DNA from: ZC4RG17 sp035304485
Lineage (GTDB): Bacteria > Actinomycetota > Acidimicrobiia > Spongiisociales > ZC4RG35
Assembly: GCA_035304485.1 (NCBI GenBank)
Contig: DATGPZ010000233.1
Location: forward strand, 1 to 24,685
Direction: 5' to 3'
DNA: 24,685 nucleotides
Made by a program: the position numbers and the translations under genes. Positions 14,120 through 21,630 of the stretch are shown piece by piece; the stretch's first letter is position 1; every line of letters starts with the position of its first letter. The notes below the pieces were generated by a model, which saw only the letters and a program-made list of their open reading frames with translations, did no database searches and was not told where the DNA came from.

Positions 14120-14530
14120 ATGTCCCGTGCATCCCGCCGTTTGGCGGCCTTCCTCATGGTCGTGTTCCCGACCGTCGTCTTCGGGGGTGTCAGCCTGCTG
14201 CGCCTCCTCATCACCGATCCTGCCTATCAGGACAACCCGCTGCGACAGGACTTGTGGCGAGCGGGCCATGCCCATGCGGGCGTGCTGTTGATCCTGTCGC
14301 TGGTTCTCCTGCGTTACGTCGACGAGGCGAGGCTGGGAGACACGGCCCGCAGCTTCGCCCGGGTGGCGGTGCCGGCGGCGGCGATCCTGATCCCGGCCGC
14401 CTTCTTCCTCTCGGTGCTCTCACCGACCGCCACCGAGCCCAACGCCCTCATCTGGCTGGCGCCGGTCGGTGCGGTCCTGGTGGTCGCCGGGTTGCTGACC
14501 TTGGGTATCGGCCTGTTTCGCGCCCGCTGA
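14120..14530 (+). CDS. Small four-helix membrane protein of unknown function
   Basis: A 136-residue integral membrane protein with four predicted helices at about 9-30, 48-66, 81-101 and 110-133. Between helices 1 and 2 is the motif WRAGHAHAGVL (His49 and His51), which could bind a metal or heme edge, though nothing proves that. I do not recognise a characterised family. ATG 14120 has GAGGAG eight bases upstream, and it is driven by the promoter at 14026-14055 under two MerR-type sites. The gene is thus the best candidate for direct control by the MerR regulator. It ends 18 bases before the CoA ligase gene. A transporter subunit or small stress-related membrane protein are possibilities; none is supported by a motif. 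Confidence 0.85.
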   Translation: MSRASRRLAAFLMVVFPTVVFGGVSLLRLLITDPAYQDNPLRQDLWRAGHAHAGVLLILSLVLLRYVDEARLGDTARSFARVAVPAAAILIPAAFFLSVLSPTATEPNALIWLAPVGAVLVVAGLLTLGIGLFRAR

Positions 14531-14534
14531 CAAC

Positions 14535-14540
14535 TAGCTT
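14535..14540 (+). promoter_or_regulatory. Leaderless-type -10 element of the CoA ligase gene
   Basis: TAGCTT (14535-14540) starts five bases after the stop of the membrane protein gene and lies eight bases before ATG 14549. There is no ribosome-binding site before the ATG, so transcription probably starts at or beside it. Confidence 0.45.
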
Positions 14541-14548
14541 GGTGGGCG

Positions 14549-16084
14549 ATGAGTGCCGTCGACCTGCCGCTTCGGCTCAATATCGACCACTGGTTCCTCG
14601 GTGCTCGCATCGAGGAAGGCGCGGCCGACCGTGAGGCTCTGCGTCTCGACCAGGGATCACTCACCTATGGCGATGTCGACGACCTCGCCCGCCGCTACGG
14701 CAACGCCCTCCGCCGGTTGGGCGTAGACCCCGAGCAGCGAGTGCTGCTGGCTCTTCCGGACGGCGCCGACTACGTGGGTGCCCTCTTCGGGATTCTGCGG
14801 ATCGGAGCCGTGGCGGTGATGGTCAATCCTGACCTGACCGAGGAGGCGCTGGGATCGATGGTCTCGCGGTCGCGAGCTGCGGCGGCGGTGGTCCATACCG
14901 GCCGGGTCGACCCGATGAGCCGAGCCGTCGCTGCCGCCGGCTTCCCGACCCGACTGCTCGTGGTGGGAGGCGATGCTGTAGGACACGCCTCGCTCGAGGA
15001 CCTAGACACGTCGGGGCCGTGTGACCGCTTCGACACCCACCGCGACGACCCGGCCATATGGCTCTTCTCGGGCGGCACCACGGGCCTCCCGAAGGCCGTC
15101 CCCCAGACTCATCGCTCGTACGCCAACACCACTGCCCTGTACACGGCGGCGGTGGGATATCGGTCCGACGACGTCACGATGTCGGTTCCGAAGCTGTATT
15201 TCGGCTATGCCACCGGCGCCAATCTCTTCTTCCCCTTCTCAGTCGGAGCGACGTCGATCCTGTTTCCCGAGCCCCCCACGCCGGAGGTGCTGTTCGATCG
15301 GATCGAGCGCCAGCGTCCGACGATCCTCGTGCACGTGCCCTCTGCCATCAACCAGATGGTCACTCACGACCGGGCCGCCTCTGCCGATCTGTCGTCGCTT
15401 CGGTTCGTGACCTCGGCCGGTGAGGCACTCCCCGAGTCCCTCTATTGGGCCTGGAAGGACCGTTTCGGGGTGGAGATCCTGGACGGCCTGGGTACCGCAG
15501 AGATGTGGCACATATTCGTGAGCAACACTCCGGGAGCCGTGAGGCCGGGAACCCTGGGCCGAGCGATACCTGGGTTCGACGTCCGAGTCCGGGACGAGGA
15601 TGGCAACGATCTGCCCGATGGAGAGGTGGGCCGGCTCTGGGTGCGGGGAGATTCCCGCGGTCTCGGCTACTGGCAGGACTCCGACGCCACCGCCGAGGCG
15701 TTCCGGGGCGACTGGGTGGTGACGGGCGACCTCGCCTCGCGGGACTCGGACGGCTACTTCACCCATCGAGGGCGGGCCGACGACGCCGTCAAGGTGAAGG
15801 GCAAGTGGTTCCGTCCCCAGGAGCTCGAGAGTTGTCTCCTGGAGCATCCCGCGGTGAAGGAAGCCGCGGCAGTCCCGATAGAAGACGAGGCGGGCCTCTT
15901 GCGGCCGGTGGCATTCGTCGTATCCGCCGACGGTGTGACCGAGGATGAACTGAAGGCGTGGGCGCTGGAGCGTCTGGAGGCGTACAAGCATCCTCGGCAG
16001 ATCGTGTTCATGGAGGCGCTGCCCCAGACCCATCTGGGCAAGGTCGACCGCGGGGCTCTGCGACGATCCGTCACGGCGTCGTGA
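14549..16084 (+). CDS. Benzoate/2-aminobenzoate-CoA ligase family enzyme
   Basis: A 511-residue adenylate-forming enzyme. The P-loop is SGGTTGLPKA (174-183), the adenine-binding region reads DGLGTAEMWHIFVSNTPG, the hinge and C-terminal domain follow (VTGDLASRDSDGYFTHRGRADDAVKVKGKW in parts), and the catalytic lysine is Lys498 in THLGKVDR. The segments PKLYFGYATGANLFFPFSVGAT and TAEMWHIFVSN are close to benzoate-CoA ligases rather than to fatty-acyl ligases. It would activate an aromatic acid with ATP and CoA in the cytoplasm. With kynureninase nearby, anthranilate (2-aminobenzoate) is the obvious candidate substrate, but benzoate or a hydroxybenzoate is possible. It follows the small membrane protein gene and has its own leaderless-type promoter. 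It ends 14 bases before the next gene. Confidence 0.9.
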   Translation: MSAVDLPLRLNIDHWFLGARIEEGAADREALRLDQGSLTYGDVDDLARRYGNALRRLGVDPEQRVLLALPDGADYVGALFGILRIGAVAVMVNPDLTEEALGSMVSRSRAAAAVVHTGRVDPMSRAVAAAGFPTRLLVVGGDAVGHASLEDLDTSGPCDRFDTHRDDPAIWLFSGGTTGLPKAVPQTHRSYANTTALYTAAVGYRSDDVTMSVPKLYFGYATGANLFFPFSVGATSILFPEPPTPEVLFDRIERQRPTILVHVPSAINQMVTHDRAASADLSSLRFVTSAGEALPESLYWAWKDRFGVEILDGLGTAEMWHIFVSNTPGAVRPGTLGRAIPGFDVRVRDEDGNDLPDGEVGRLWVRGDSRGLGYWQDSDATAEAFRGDWVVTGDLASRDSDGYFTHRGRADDAVKVKGKWFRPQELESCLLEHPAVKEAAAVPIEDEAGLLRPVAFVVSADGVTEDELKAWALERLEAYKHPRQIVFMEALPQTHLGKVDRGALRRSVTAS

Positions 16085-16098
16085 GAGTCGACTGACGG

Positions 16099-18294
16099 AT
16101 GGCGCGCCCCCGCCGACCCGACGCCCGCGGCGTTCCGACACCATCCGGACCGGTCGAACTGCACATCCACGGGGTCGGCGGCGCGCCCCCCGAGGACATC
16201 CTCGAAGTGTCAGCCACCTGTCTGGTGGCGGGTGACGAGAGCGCCGGCTTCTTCCGCCCGCGGCACCTCGATGAGACGCCCGGCGCCAGGCGAGAAGCGT
16301 ATTCCTGGGGTGGCCTCACGTCCGCATCCCGTCTCCGAGCGTTGTGGGTACTGCTGGCACCCTTTGCGATAGCCAACCTCGCCGGGTGGATGCTCCGACA
16401 CGGCGGTGAACCGACCGACACCGACCCTCGCAGACGCCTACCGACCGAGGAGATCGGCGTGGCCGCCATCCGCATCTTCGGTCTGATCCTCTCCGTTTCG
16501 CTCGCCTCGTATGTGGCGCTGGCCACGAGCGACGTGATCGGCTTCCAGTGTGGAGGGGATCCTTCCTGCGCCGACCGATGGTGGCTGCTGCCCTGGGCGG
16601 CGCTGGGTGGTGATGCCAATCGGTCGGTGGCACTGGGGCTCGTGGTCGCCGTCGGAGTGGTGCTCCTCGTCGCCTGGATGGCTCGGCGAAGCCAGATCGC
16701 TCTCCACAGCGAGCTTCCGGTCGACTTCGCTGCCGCCGACGACCCGGCCTTGCGCGTCAACTTGACCCAGGCGGCTCTCTGGCAGTCACCCCAAGTGGCC
16801 CATCGCCTGGGTCTGGCCCACACCGCAGGTGCCCTGACCGCCATCGCCCTGACTGCGGCCGTGCCCGGGTCCCAGGTGGGGGACCTCGGAGAATGGGCCC
16901 CGGTGCCGGGGTGGATCATCCTCGCCGTCACGGCGCTGGTCCTGGTACGCCTCGAAGGCGTCACGTCCTGGGTCCACATCGGGCTCGTGGCTCTGTCGGC
17001 CGGCTATCTGCTCCTGGTGACGGCGGCGCTCTGGAACGGCGACGGGTTGGCCGGAGTCGACGGTCGGTTGCCGGGTGCCGATTCCCTCACCGTGGTCTCG
17101 TTCCCGGTCTGGGCCCTCGCCACCTTCGTGGTCGTGGTGGTGGTCGCGATCCTGTGGCGGTCGAATCCCCACGGGAGCCTGCGCTCCGCCATGGTCGCTC
17201 CTGGTCTCCTGGCGGGTGCAGCCGGTATGGTCGCTGCCTTCGGCTCGGGGTTCCTGATCCGCCTGGCCGACCTGTTGGGTTGGGCGACTCCGGTGTCGGA
17301 TCGCGAACCGGCCCCGGTACGGCGAGAAATCGTCTTCGCCGATTGGGTGGGGGACATCGCCGTGGTCACGGTCTTCGCGCTCGTGGTGCTGTTGGTGTCG
17401 ATCGGGGTCGTCTGGTTCCGGGTGACGCCGGCCCGGGACTGTTCCGAACTGGCGATCCGGTACGCGGAGCGGGGTGGTCTCGATTGCGACGACGAGGGAG
17501 ACCGGGAGTGGGCCAACCAGGTCGGCCGGGCCGAAGCGGTGGCCAGGGTCACCGATCGGGCGGCGGCGGTGGTCGGGATGGCGGTGGTGGTCGTCCTGGT
17601 GGCGTTGGCGCTGGCTGTCGCCCTCAGCGATGATCCTTCTGGAATGGGCCTGGGATCGTGGGTGGAACCGTTGATCGGGCCGGCATCGCTGGTGCTGGGA
17701 ATTCTGCCGGTGGTCGCGGTGGTGATGATCGCTCGTCTCTATCGCAGCCGGGCGATCCGAAGAGTGGTCGGCATCCTGTGGGATGTGGCTACCTTCTGGC
17801 CTCGCTTCTTCCATCCGTGGTCGCCACCCTCATACGGCGAGAAGGCGGTCCCCCAACTCGGGGAGCGGCTGGCGACCCTGTCCGCCGGTGGCGGGATCGT
17901 GATATCCGCCCACTCGCAGGGGTCGGTTCTCGCCGTGGCGACGTTGTGCCTGGCCGAGCCCTCGGTGCGGGAGCGGACCGGTCTCCTCACCCACGGATCA
18001 CCTCTGACCCGCCTCTACGCCCCGTTCTTCCCCGAGTACCTGTCGGTCGAGCTGTACTCGGCTCTGGCCGGTCGTCTGCGAGGCTGGATCAACCTCTGGA
18101 GGCCGACCGACTTCATCGGGGGCGAGCTGGCGACGCCCGGGGTCGACGACCGAGAGGTGTTCGATCCCCCTGCGAGCCGCCCGGCGGCTCCAGGGCAGCC
18201 TCGGCCCGCTCCCTTCCGCCACTCGGACTACGAGAAGACCGATGAGTACGCGCAGGCGAGAGCCGAGCTGTGGTCCGGGATTGACGGCGCGTGA
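16099..18294 (+). CDS. Multi-pass membrane protein with serine-hydrolase (alpha/beta) motifs
   Basis: A 731-residue protein of no family I recognise. The N-terminus carries ELHIHGVGGAPPE (His24-Gly-Val-Gly-Gly), like the first strand and oxyanion loop of lipase-type hydrolases. Then come about ten to eleven hydrophobic membrane segments (about residues 75-560) with Val/Ala-rich helices. The C-terminal soluble part has a nucleophile elbow SAHSQGS (Ser606), and later Asp671 (RPTDFIGG) and His708 (FRHSDY) in the right order for a catalytic triad. The hydrolase domain thus appears to be split by a membrane insertion. A membrane lipid or ester hydrolase is the natural guess, without evidence for the substrate. 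ATG 16099 has no convincing ribosome-binding site; it follows the CoA ligase stop by 14 bases. Confidence 0.85.
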   Translation: MARPRRPDARGVPTPSGPVELHIHGVGGAPPEDILEVSATCLVAGDESAGFFRPRHLDETPGARREAYSWGGLTSASRLRALWVLLAPFAIANLAGWMLRHGGEPTDTDPRRRLPTEEIGVAAIRIFGLILSVSLASYVALATSDVIGFQCGGDPSCADRWWLLPWAALGGDANRSVALGLVVAVGVVLLVAWMARRSQIALHSELPVDFAAADDPALRVNLTQAALWQSPQVAHRLGLAHTAGALTAIALTAAVPGSQVGDLGEWAPVPGWIILAVTALVLVRLEGVTSWVHIGLVALSAGYLLLVTAALWNGDGLAGVDGRLPGADSLTVVSFPVWALATFVVVVVVAILWRSNPHGSLRSAMVAPGLLAGAAGMVAAFGSGFLIRLADLLGWATPVSDREPAPVRREIVFADWVGDIAVVTVFALVVLLVSIGVVWFRVTPARDCSELAIRYAERGGLDCDDEGDREWANQVGRAEAVARVTDRAAAVVGMAVVVVLVALALAVALSDDPSGMGLGSWVEPLIGPASLVLGILPVVAVVMIARLYRSRAIRRVVGILWDVATFWPRFFHPWSPPSYGEKAVPQLGERLATLSAGGGIVISAHSQGSVLAVATLCLAEPSVRERTGLLTHGSPLTRLYAPFFPEYLSVELYSALAGRLRGWINLWRPTDFIGGELATPGVDDREVFDPPASRPAAPGQPRPAPFRHSDYEKTDEYAQARAELWSGIDGA

Positions 18295-18307
18295 CTCCAG
18301 GGTCCAC

Positions 18308-18313
18308 TAGTTT
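18308..18313 (+). promoter_or_regulatory. Leaderless-type -10 element before a short ORF
   Basis: TAGTTT (18308-18313) lies seven bases before ATG 18321, the same arrangement seen at other starts in this window. The transcript would therefore begin at a 15-codon reading frame upstream of the class V PLP enzyme. Confidence 0.4.
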
Positions 18314-18320
18314 GCCCCCG

Positions 18321-18368
18321 ATGCGCATTCCGGGTCGAAACTGCGGGCCACTCCCGAGGGACGTCTGA
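18321..18368 (+). CDS. Possible 15-residue leaderless leader peptide
   Basis: ATG 18321 to TGA 18368 encodes MRIPGRNCGPLPRDV. It is not in frame with the downstream enzyme gene, whose ATG 18374 is five bases after this stop, so terminating ribosomes could reinitiate there. The downstream gene has only a distant GAGGGA (18356-18361) as a ribosome-binding site, inside this short frame. The single Cys and the class V PLP (desulfurase-like) neighbour recall the leaderless cysteine-linked leader ORFs reported in mycobacteria, but one Cys codon is thin evidence and chance is a real alternative. Confidence 0.35.
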   Translation: MRIPGRNCGPLPRDV

Positions 18369-18373
18369 GCCAT

Positions 18374-19516
18374 ATGTGGCTGCTCGACCCCGACGTCACC
18401 CATCTCAATCACGGATCCTTCGGCGCCACCCCGATCCGGGTCCTGGAGGAGCAGAACGACTGGCGGAGGCGCCTGGAAACCAACCCCGTTCGCTTCTTCG
18501 ACGAGGAGTATCGGCCCGCCCTGGCCGAGGCACGGCGTCGCCTCTCTGAGTTCGTGGGCTCGGATCCCACCCGGACCGTCTTCGTCGCCAACGCGACCAC
18601 CGGAGTCAACGCCGTCCTGGCGTCCTTGCCCCTCCAGTCCGGCGACGAGATCGTCGTGACCGACCACGGGTACAACGCCTGTCGTAATGCCGCCGAGCGA
18701 TGGGCCGTTCGGGCGGGGGGATCGGTCGTGGAGGTCGAGATCCCCTATCCGCCCACGTCTCCCAAGGTGGTGGTGGAACGCATCATGGAGGCGGTGAATC
18801 CCCGGACCCGCCTGGTGGTCGTCGATCACGTCACCTCACCGACCGCCCTCGTGCTCCCGGTGGAGGCGATCGTGGCTGCACTCGAGCCCGACGTACCGGT
18901 GCTGATCGACGGGGCCCACGCTCCCGGCATGCTCCCCATCGACGTAGGGCGTCTCGATGCCTCCTTCTACGTGGGCAACCTGCACAAGTGGGTCTGCGCC
19001 CCCAAGAGCGCCGGGTTCCTGGTGGCGGCGGAGCGGCACGCCGAATCGGTGTATCCGGTCGTGATCAGCCATGGTTGGAACAGCCGCCTGCCCGATGAAC
19101 CGGTCATGCCCGCCCTGTTCGACTGGACCGGCACCCGGGATCCCTCGGCGTGCCTATCGGTCCCGGCCGCGCTGGACACGATGGCCAACGCCCATCCCGA
19201 CGGCTGGGACGGCGTCCGCTCCGCCAACCACACCCTCGTGCTGGAAGGGCGCCGGATCGTCATGGACGCCCTCGGCCTCGATCCGGGCCCGGGGGAGGAC
19301 TGGGTCGGGTCGATGGCGACGCTGGTGTTGCCGGGAGAGCCGGAACCCGACGTGATGGTCGACGAGCTCACGAGCCGGCTGCGCCACAACCACGCCATCG
19401 AGGTGCCGGTGTTTTCGTGGAAGGGTCGGCGGATCCTGCGGCTGTCTGCCCAGCGCTACAACCGGCTCGACGACTACCGGCGCCTGGTGGACGCCTTGAT
19501 CGACGAACTGGATTGA
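18374..19516 (+). CDS. Class V PLP-dependent enzyme (isopenicillin-N-epimerase-like)
   Basis: A 380-residue fold-type I PLP enzyme. It opens with THLNHGSFGATP and WRRRLETNPVRFF, the signature of the isopenicillin-N epimerase/EgtE-like branch. VFVANATTGVN binds the phosphate, IDGAHAPGM contains the PLP aspartate Asp179, and Lys205 in NLHKW is the Schiff-base lysine. The C-terminal RILRLSAQRYNRLDDY is typical too. The branch includes hercynylcysteine sulfoxide lyases, cysteine-desulfurase-like enzymes and epimerases, so no reaction can be assigned; no ergothioneine genes are nearby. Despite sharing class V with kynureninase it is not its duplicate in motif details. ATG 18374 follows a possible 15-codon leader ORF. 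It ends 23 bases before a convergent regulator gene. Confidence 0.88.
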   Translation: MWLLDPDVTHLNHGSFGATPIRVLEEQNDWRRRLETNPVRFFDEEYRPALAEARRRLSEFVGSDPTRTVFVANATTGVNAVLASLPLQSGDEIVVTDHGYNACRNAAERWAVRAGGSVVEVEIPYPPTSPKVVVERIMEAVNPRTRLVVVDHVTSPTALVLPVEAIVAALEPDVPVLIDGAHAPGMLPIDVGRLDASFYVGNLHKWVCAPKSAGFLVAAERHAESVYPVVISHGWNSRLPDEPVMPALFDWTGTRDPSACLSVPAALDTMANAHPDGWDGVRSANHTLVLEGRRIVMDALGLDPGPGEDWVGSMATLVLPGEPEPDVMVDELTSRLRHNHAIEVPVFSWKGRRILRLSAQRYNRLDDYRRLVDALIDELD

Positions 19517-19539
19517 TCCCTCTCGGCTCGACGTCGTTC

Positions 19540-19779
19540 TCAGCCCGACTGGGCTTCACTCCCTAGACGGGCGAACGGCTCCAACGAGAACACGACTTCC
19601 ATCGGCACCTCGAAGTAGTCGGCGATCCGCAACGCCAGGTGGAGGCTGGGGGAGTACTCGCCCCGTTCGAGATAGCCGATGGTCTGGTAGTGGACTCCGA
19701 GGGCCTCGGCGAGCTCTCGACGAGAGATGCCCCGCTCGGCCCGGAGCATGGCGATGCGGTTGTGCACGATGTCGCTCAT
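19540..19779 (-). CDS. Small XRE-family (Cro/CI-type) regulator
   Basis: A 79-residue protein that is nearly all helix-turn-helix: VHNRIAMLRAERGISRRELAEAL, then GVHYQTIGYLERGEYSPSL and HLALRIADYFEVPMEVVF. I chose ATG 19779 because it opens the domain and overlaps the permease stop by four bases (ATGA); the open frame further upstream is a shadow of the permease gene. This type of tiny XRE protein often accompanies ABC transporter genes and probably represses the operon. A candidate target is the palindrome in the ABC operon promoter at 21575-21587. Ligand or inducer unknown. Confidence 0.9.
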   Translation of the reverse strand: MSDIVHNRIAMLRAERGISRRELAEALGVHYQTIGYLERGEYSPSLHLALRIADYFEVPMEVVFSLEPFARLGSEAQSG

Positions 19780-20630
19780 CGCACCCACTGGGCCGCCTGG
19801 TCCCGTGCTGCCTGCACCTGCGAGCCGGACTGGCGTTGCGCCATGCGTCGCAGCACGCGGGGGGCCAACGCGAGGCCCACCACCGCCCATGCCGCGAGAA
19901 CCAGGACCGTTTCCGGGGTCCTCCATGAGCCGCCGATCTCGATTGCGGCGGCTGCCTCAGGCAAAAAGGCTGAGCGCATGCCCAAGCCCAACCAGTACAT
20001 GGGGAACACCTGGGCCAGCGCCTGCACCCACCCCCACAGGTTGGCGAGCGGGAAGAAGATGCCCGAGATGCCGAAGAGGCCCATGACCGGGAGCATTCCC
20101 CATGTCCCCGCCTTCTGGATCCCCGGGATGAGTGATCCCATGATCAGGCCGATAGGCAGCACAGCCATGATCCCGAGCGCTGTGACCCACACGACCGTCA
20201 GCCATCCGCCTGGCCCCGATGGCGTGACGCCGTCGAAGATCAGCATGCTGGGGACGAGGATGGCGGCCATGGACGGTACGACCTGGACGCTCTGGAAGAC
20301 CAGTTGACCGGCGACATACCCTGTCATGCCGTGGGGAGCTGACTTGTAGCGGAGCAATGTCCCGTCCTCGCGCTCCATCGCCAAGGTGTACAGCGGGCCG
20401 ATGTAGAGGCCGAACACCAGAAGGGCACCCAAGATGCTCGGCAGCGTCACTTGGGGATAGGTGAGCGTGGTGCCCTCGATGACGTTGTTGCGGTTGAACC
20501 ACAGGTAGCCGACGGCGAGGACCGTCGTGAACAGGTAGAACCACATGTCCTGCGGGCTCTTGAGGCTGAGCATGAACTCCGACCATCCCCGGCGGAGCCC
20601 GGAGCGCAGAGCGTTAGTGCGAGGGTTCAT
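19776..20630 (-). CDS. ABC-2 type transporter permease
   Basis: A 284-residue membrane protein beginning MNPRTNALRSGLRRGWSEF. Six hydrophobic segments are visible, the first with FYLFTTVLAVGYLWF. Family-like features include MEREDGTLLRYKSAPHGMTGYVAGQ, a cytoplasmic loop of ABC-2 exporters, and SGIFFPLANLWGWVQALAQVFPMYWLG near the end. It pairs with the ATPase whose stop it overlaps (TGATG), making a drug, lipid or antibiotic exporter of unknown substrate. I chose ATG 20630 since upstream in-frame codons lie inside the ATPase gene and encode an Arg/Pro-rich shadow. Cotranscribed with the XRE regulator. Confidence 0.9.
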   Translation of the reverse strand: MNPRTNALRSGLRRGWSEFMLSLKSPQDMWFYLFTTVLAVGYLWFNRNNVIEGTTLTYPQVTLPSILGALLVFGLYIGPLYTLAMEREDGTLLRYKSAPHGMTGYVAGQLVFQSVQVVPSMAAILVPSMLIFDGVTPSGPGGWLTVVWVTALGIMAVLPIGLIMGSLIPGIQKAGTWGMLPVMGLFGISGIFFPLANLWGWVQALAQVFPMYWLGLGMRSAFLPEAAAAIEIGGSWRTPETVLVLAAWAVVGLALAPRVLRRMAQRQSGSQVQAARDQAAQWVR

Positions 20631-21544
20631 CAGCCTGCCTCCGCGAATGCGTCGATCGGTGCGATTCCCTGGCCGCTCTCGACGCTCTGGACGAGGGCGA
20701 TGTAGGTGTCCTCGAGGGTGGCCCGACGGACTTCGAGGTCCTCCACGTTCGGATGCCGGGCCAGGAGGTCCCGCACGAAAGTGGTCGGTTCGCTCGTGGA
20801 GTGGACGAAGTGTTGGCCGTCGATGGACCACTTCACCTGGGCGTCTTTGTGCACCTGCCGGGCGAGCTGGTCGGCGCTGCCATCGGCCACGATCTTTCCC
20901 GTGGCCAGAATGAGTATGCGGTCGGCCAGTCTCTCGGCTTCGTCGAGATCATGGGTGGTGAGGAGCACCGTCGTCTCCTCTATGTCGGTCAGCCGGTGCA
21001 CGAGATCGTGGAACTCCCTTCTCGCCTCGGGATCGAAGCCGGCGGTCGGCTCGTCCAAGAAGAGCAACTCGGGTCGGCCCACGATGCCGACCGCAACGTC
21101 GAGGCGGCGTCTTTGACCGCCCGACAGGGTGCGGACCTTCTGGTCCGCGTGCTCCTCCAGTCGCACCATGGTCAACAGCTCGTCGACGTCGTAGGGGCGA
21201 GGACGATCGGGGGTCGAGTAGGGCTCGTAGTACGTCCCCAGATGTGACAAGAGGGCGCGCGGTGTCCATCGGGCGTGGTCGCGCCACGACTGGAGTACCA
21301 CCCCGACCCGAGCTCGCCAGTCCTCGTCGGCGTTGGCGGGATCGGCACCCAGCACCGTCACTTCGCCGGCCGAACGCATGCGGAAACCTTCGAGGATCTC
21401 GATCGTCGTCGTCTTGCCGGCGCCATTGGGTCCCAAGAGGGTCACCACCTCGCCCCTACGCACCTCGAAGTCGACACCCTGGAGAACGTCGACCTGCCCA
21501 TAGCGCATGCGGAGGCCGCGGACCCGTATCACTTCCTCGGTCAT
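20630..21544 (-). CDS. ABC transporter ATP-binding protein
   Basis: A 304-residue ATPase. Walker A is GPNGAGKTT, then a Q-loop (VVLQSWRDH), the signature LSGGQRRRLDVAVGI, Walker B LLFLDEPTAGFDPEARRE, and the switch histidine in LLTTHDLDEAE. The C-terminal 70 residues are typical of exporters of the drug/lipid (DrrA/CcmA-like) type. I chose ATG 21544 over the in-frame ATG 21568: it begins with EEVIRVRGLRMRYG, the normal family start, and has GAGG five bases upstream. It energises the ABC-2 permease encoded immediately after. Substrate cannot be inferred. Confidence 0.94.
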   Translation of the reverse strand: MTEEVIRVRGLRMRYGQVDVLQGVDFEVRRGEVVTLLGPNGAGKTTTIEILEGFRMRSAGEVTVLGADPANADEDWRARVGVVLQSWRDHARWTPRALLSHLGTYYEPYSTPDRPRPYDVDELLTMVRLEEHADQKVRTLSGGQRRRLDVAVGIVGRPELLFLDEPTAGFDPEARREFHDLVHRLTDIEETTVLLTTHDLDEAERLADRILILATGKIVADGSADQLARQVHKDAQVKWSIDGQHFVHSTSEPTTFVRDLLARHPNVEDLEVRRATLEDTYIALVQSVESGQGIAPIDAFAEAG

Positions 21545-21571
21545 TCTCACCTCGTAGTAAATCGCCAACGG

Positions 21572-21601
21572 ATCGTAGCATATCTACTACATGACGAGCA
21601 A
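21572..21601 (-). promoter_or_regulatory. Promoter and palindrome of the ABC-XRE operon
   Basis: On the minus strand TTGCTC (21601 to 21596) and TACGAT (21577 to 21572) are 18 bases apart, a plausible promoter for the ATPase gene. A palindrome GTAG-CATAT-CTAC (21575-21587) overlaps the -10 and spacer. Related half-sites TACTAC (21585-21590) and GTAGTA (21554-21559) also face each other. The XRE protein of the same operon is the likely binder; this is inference. Confidence 0.5.
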
Positions 21602-21630
21602 GGAGTTATACCGAAGCGAAGGGGTTGGCC

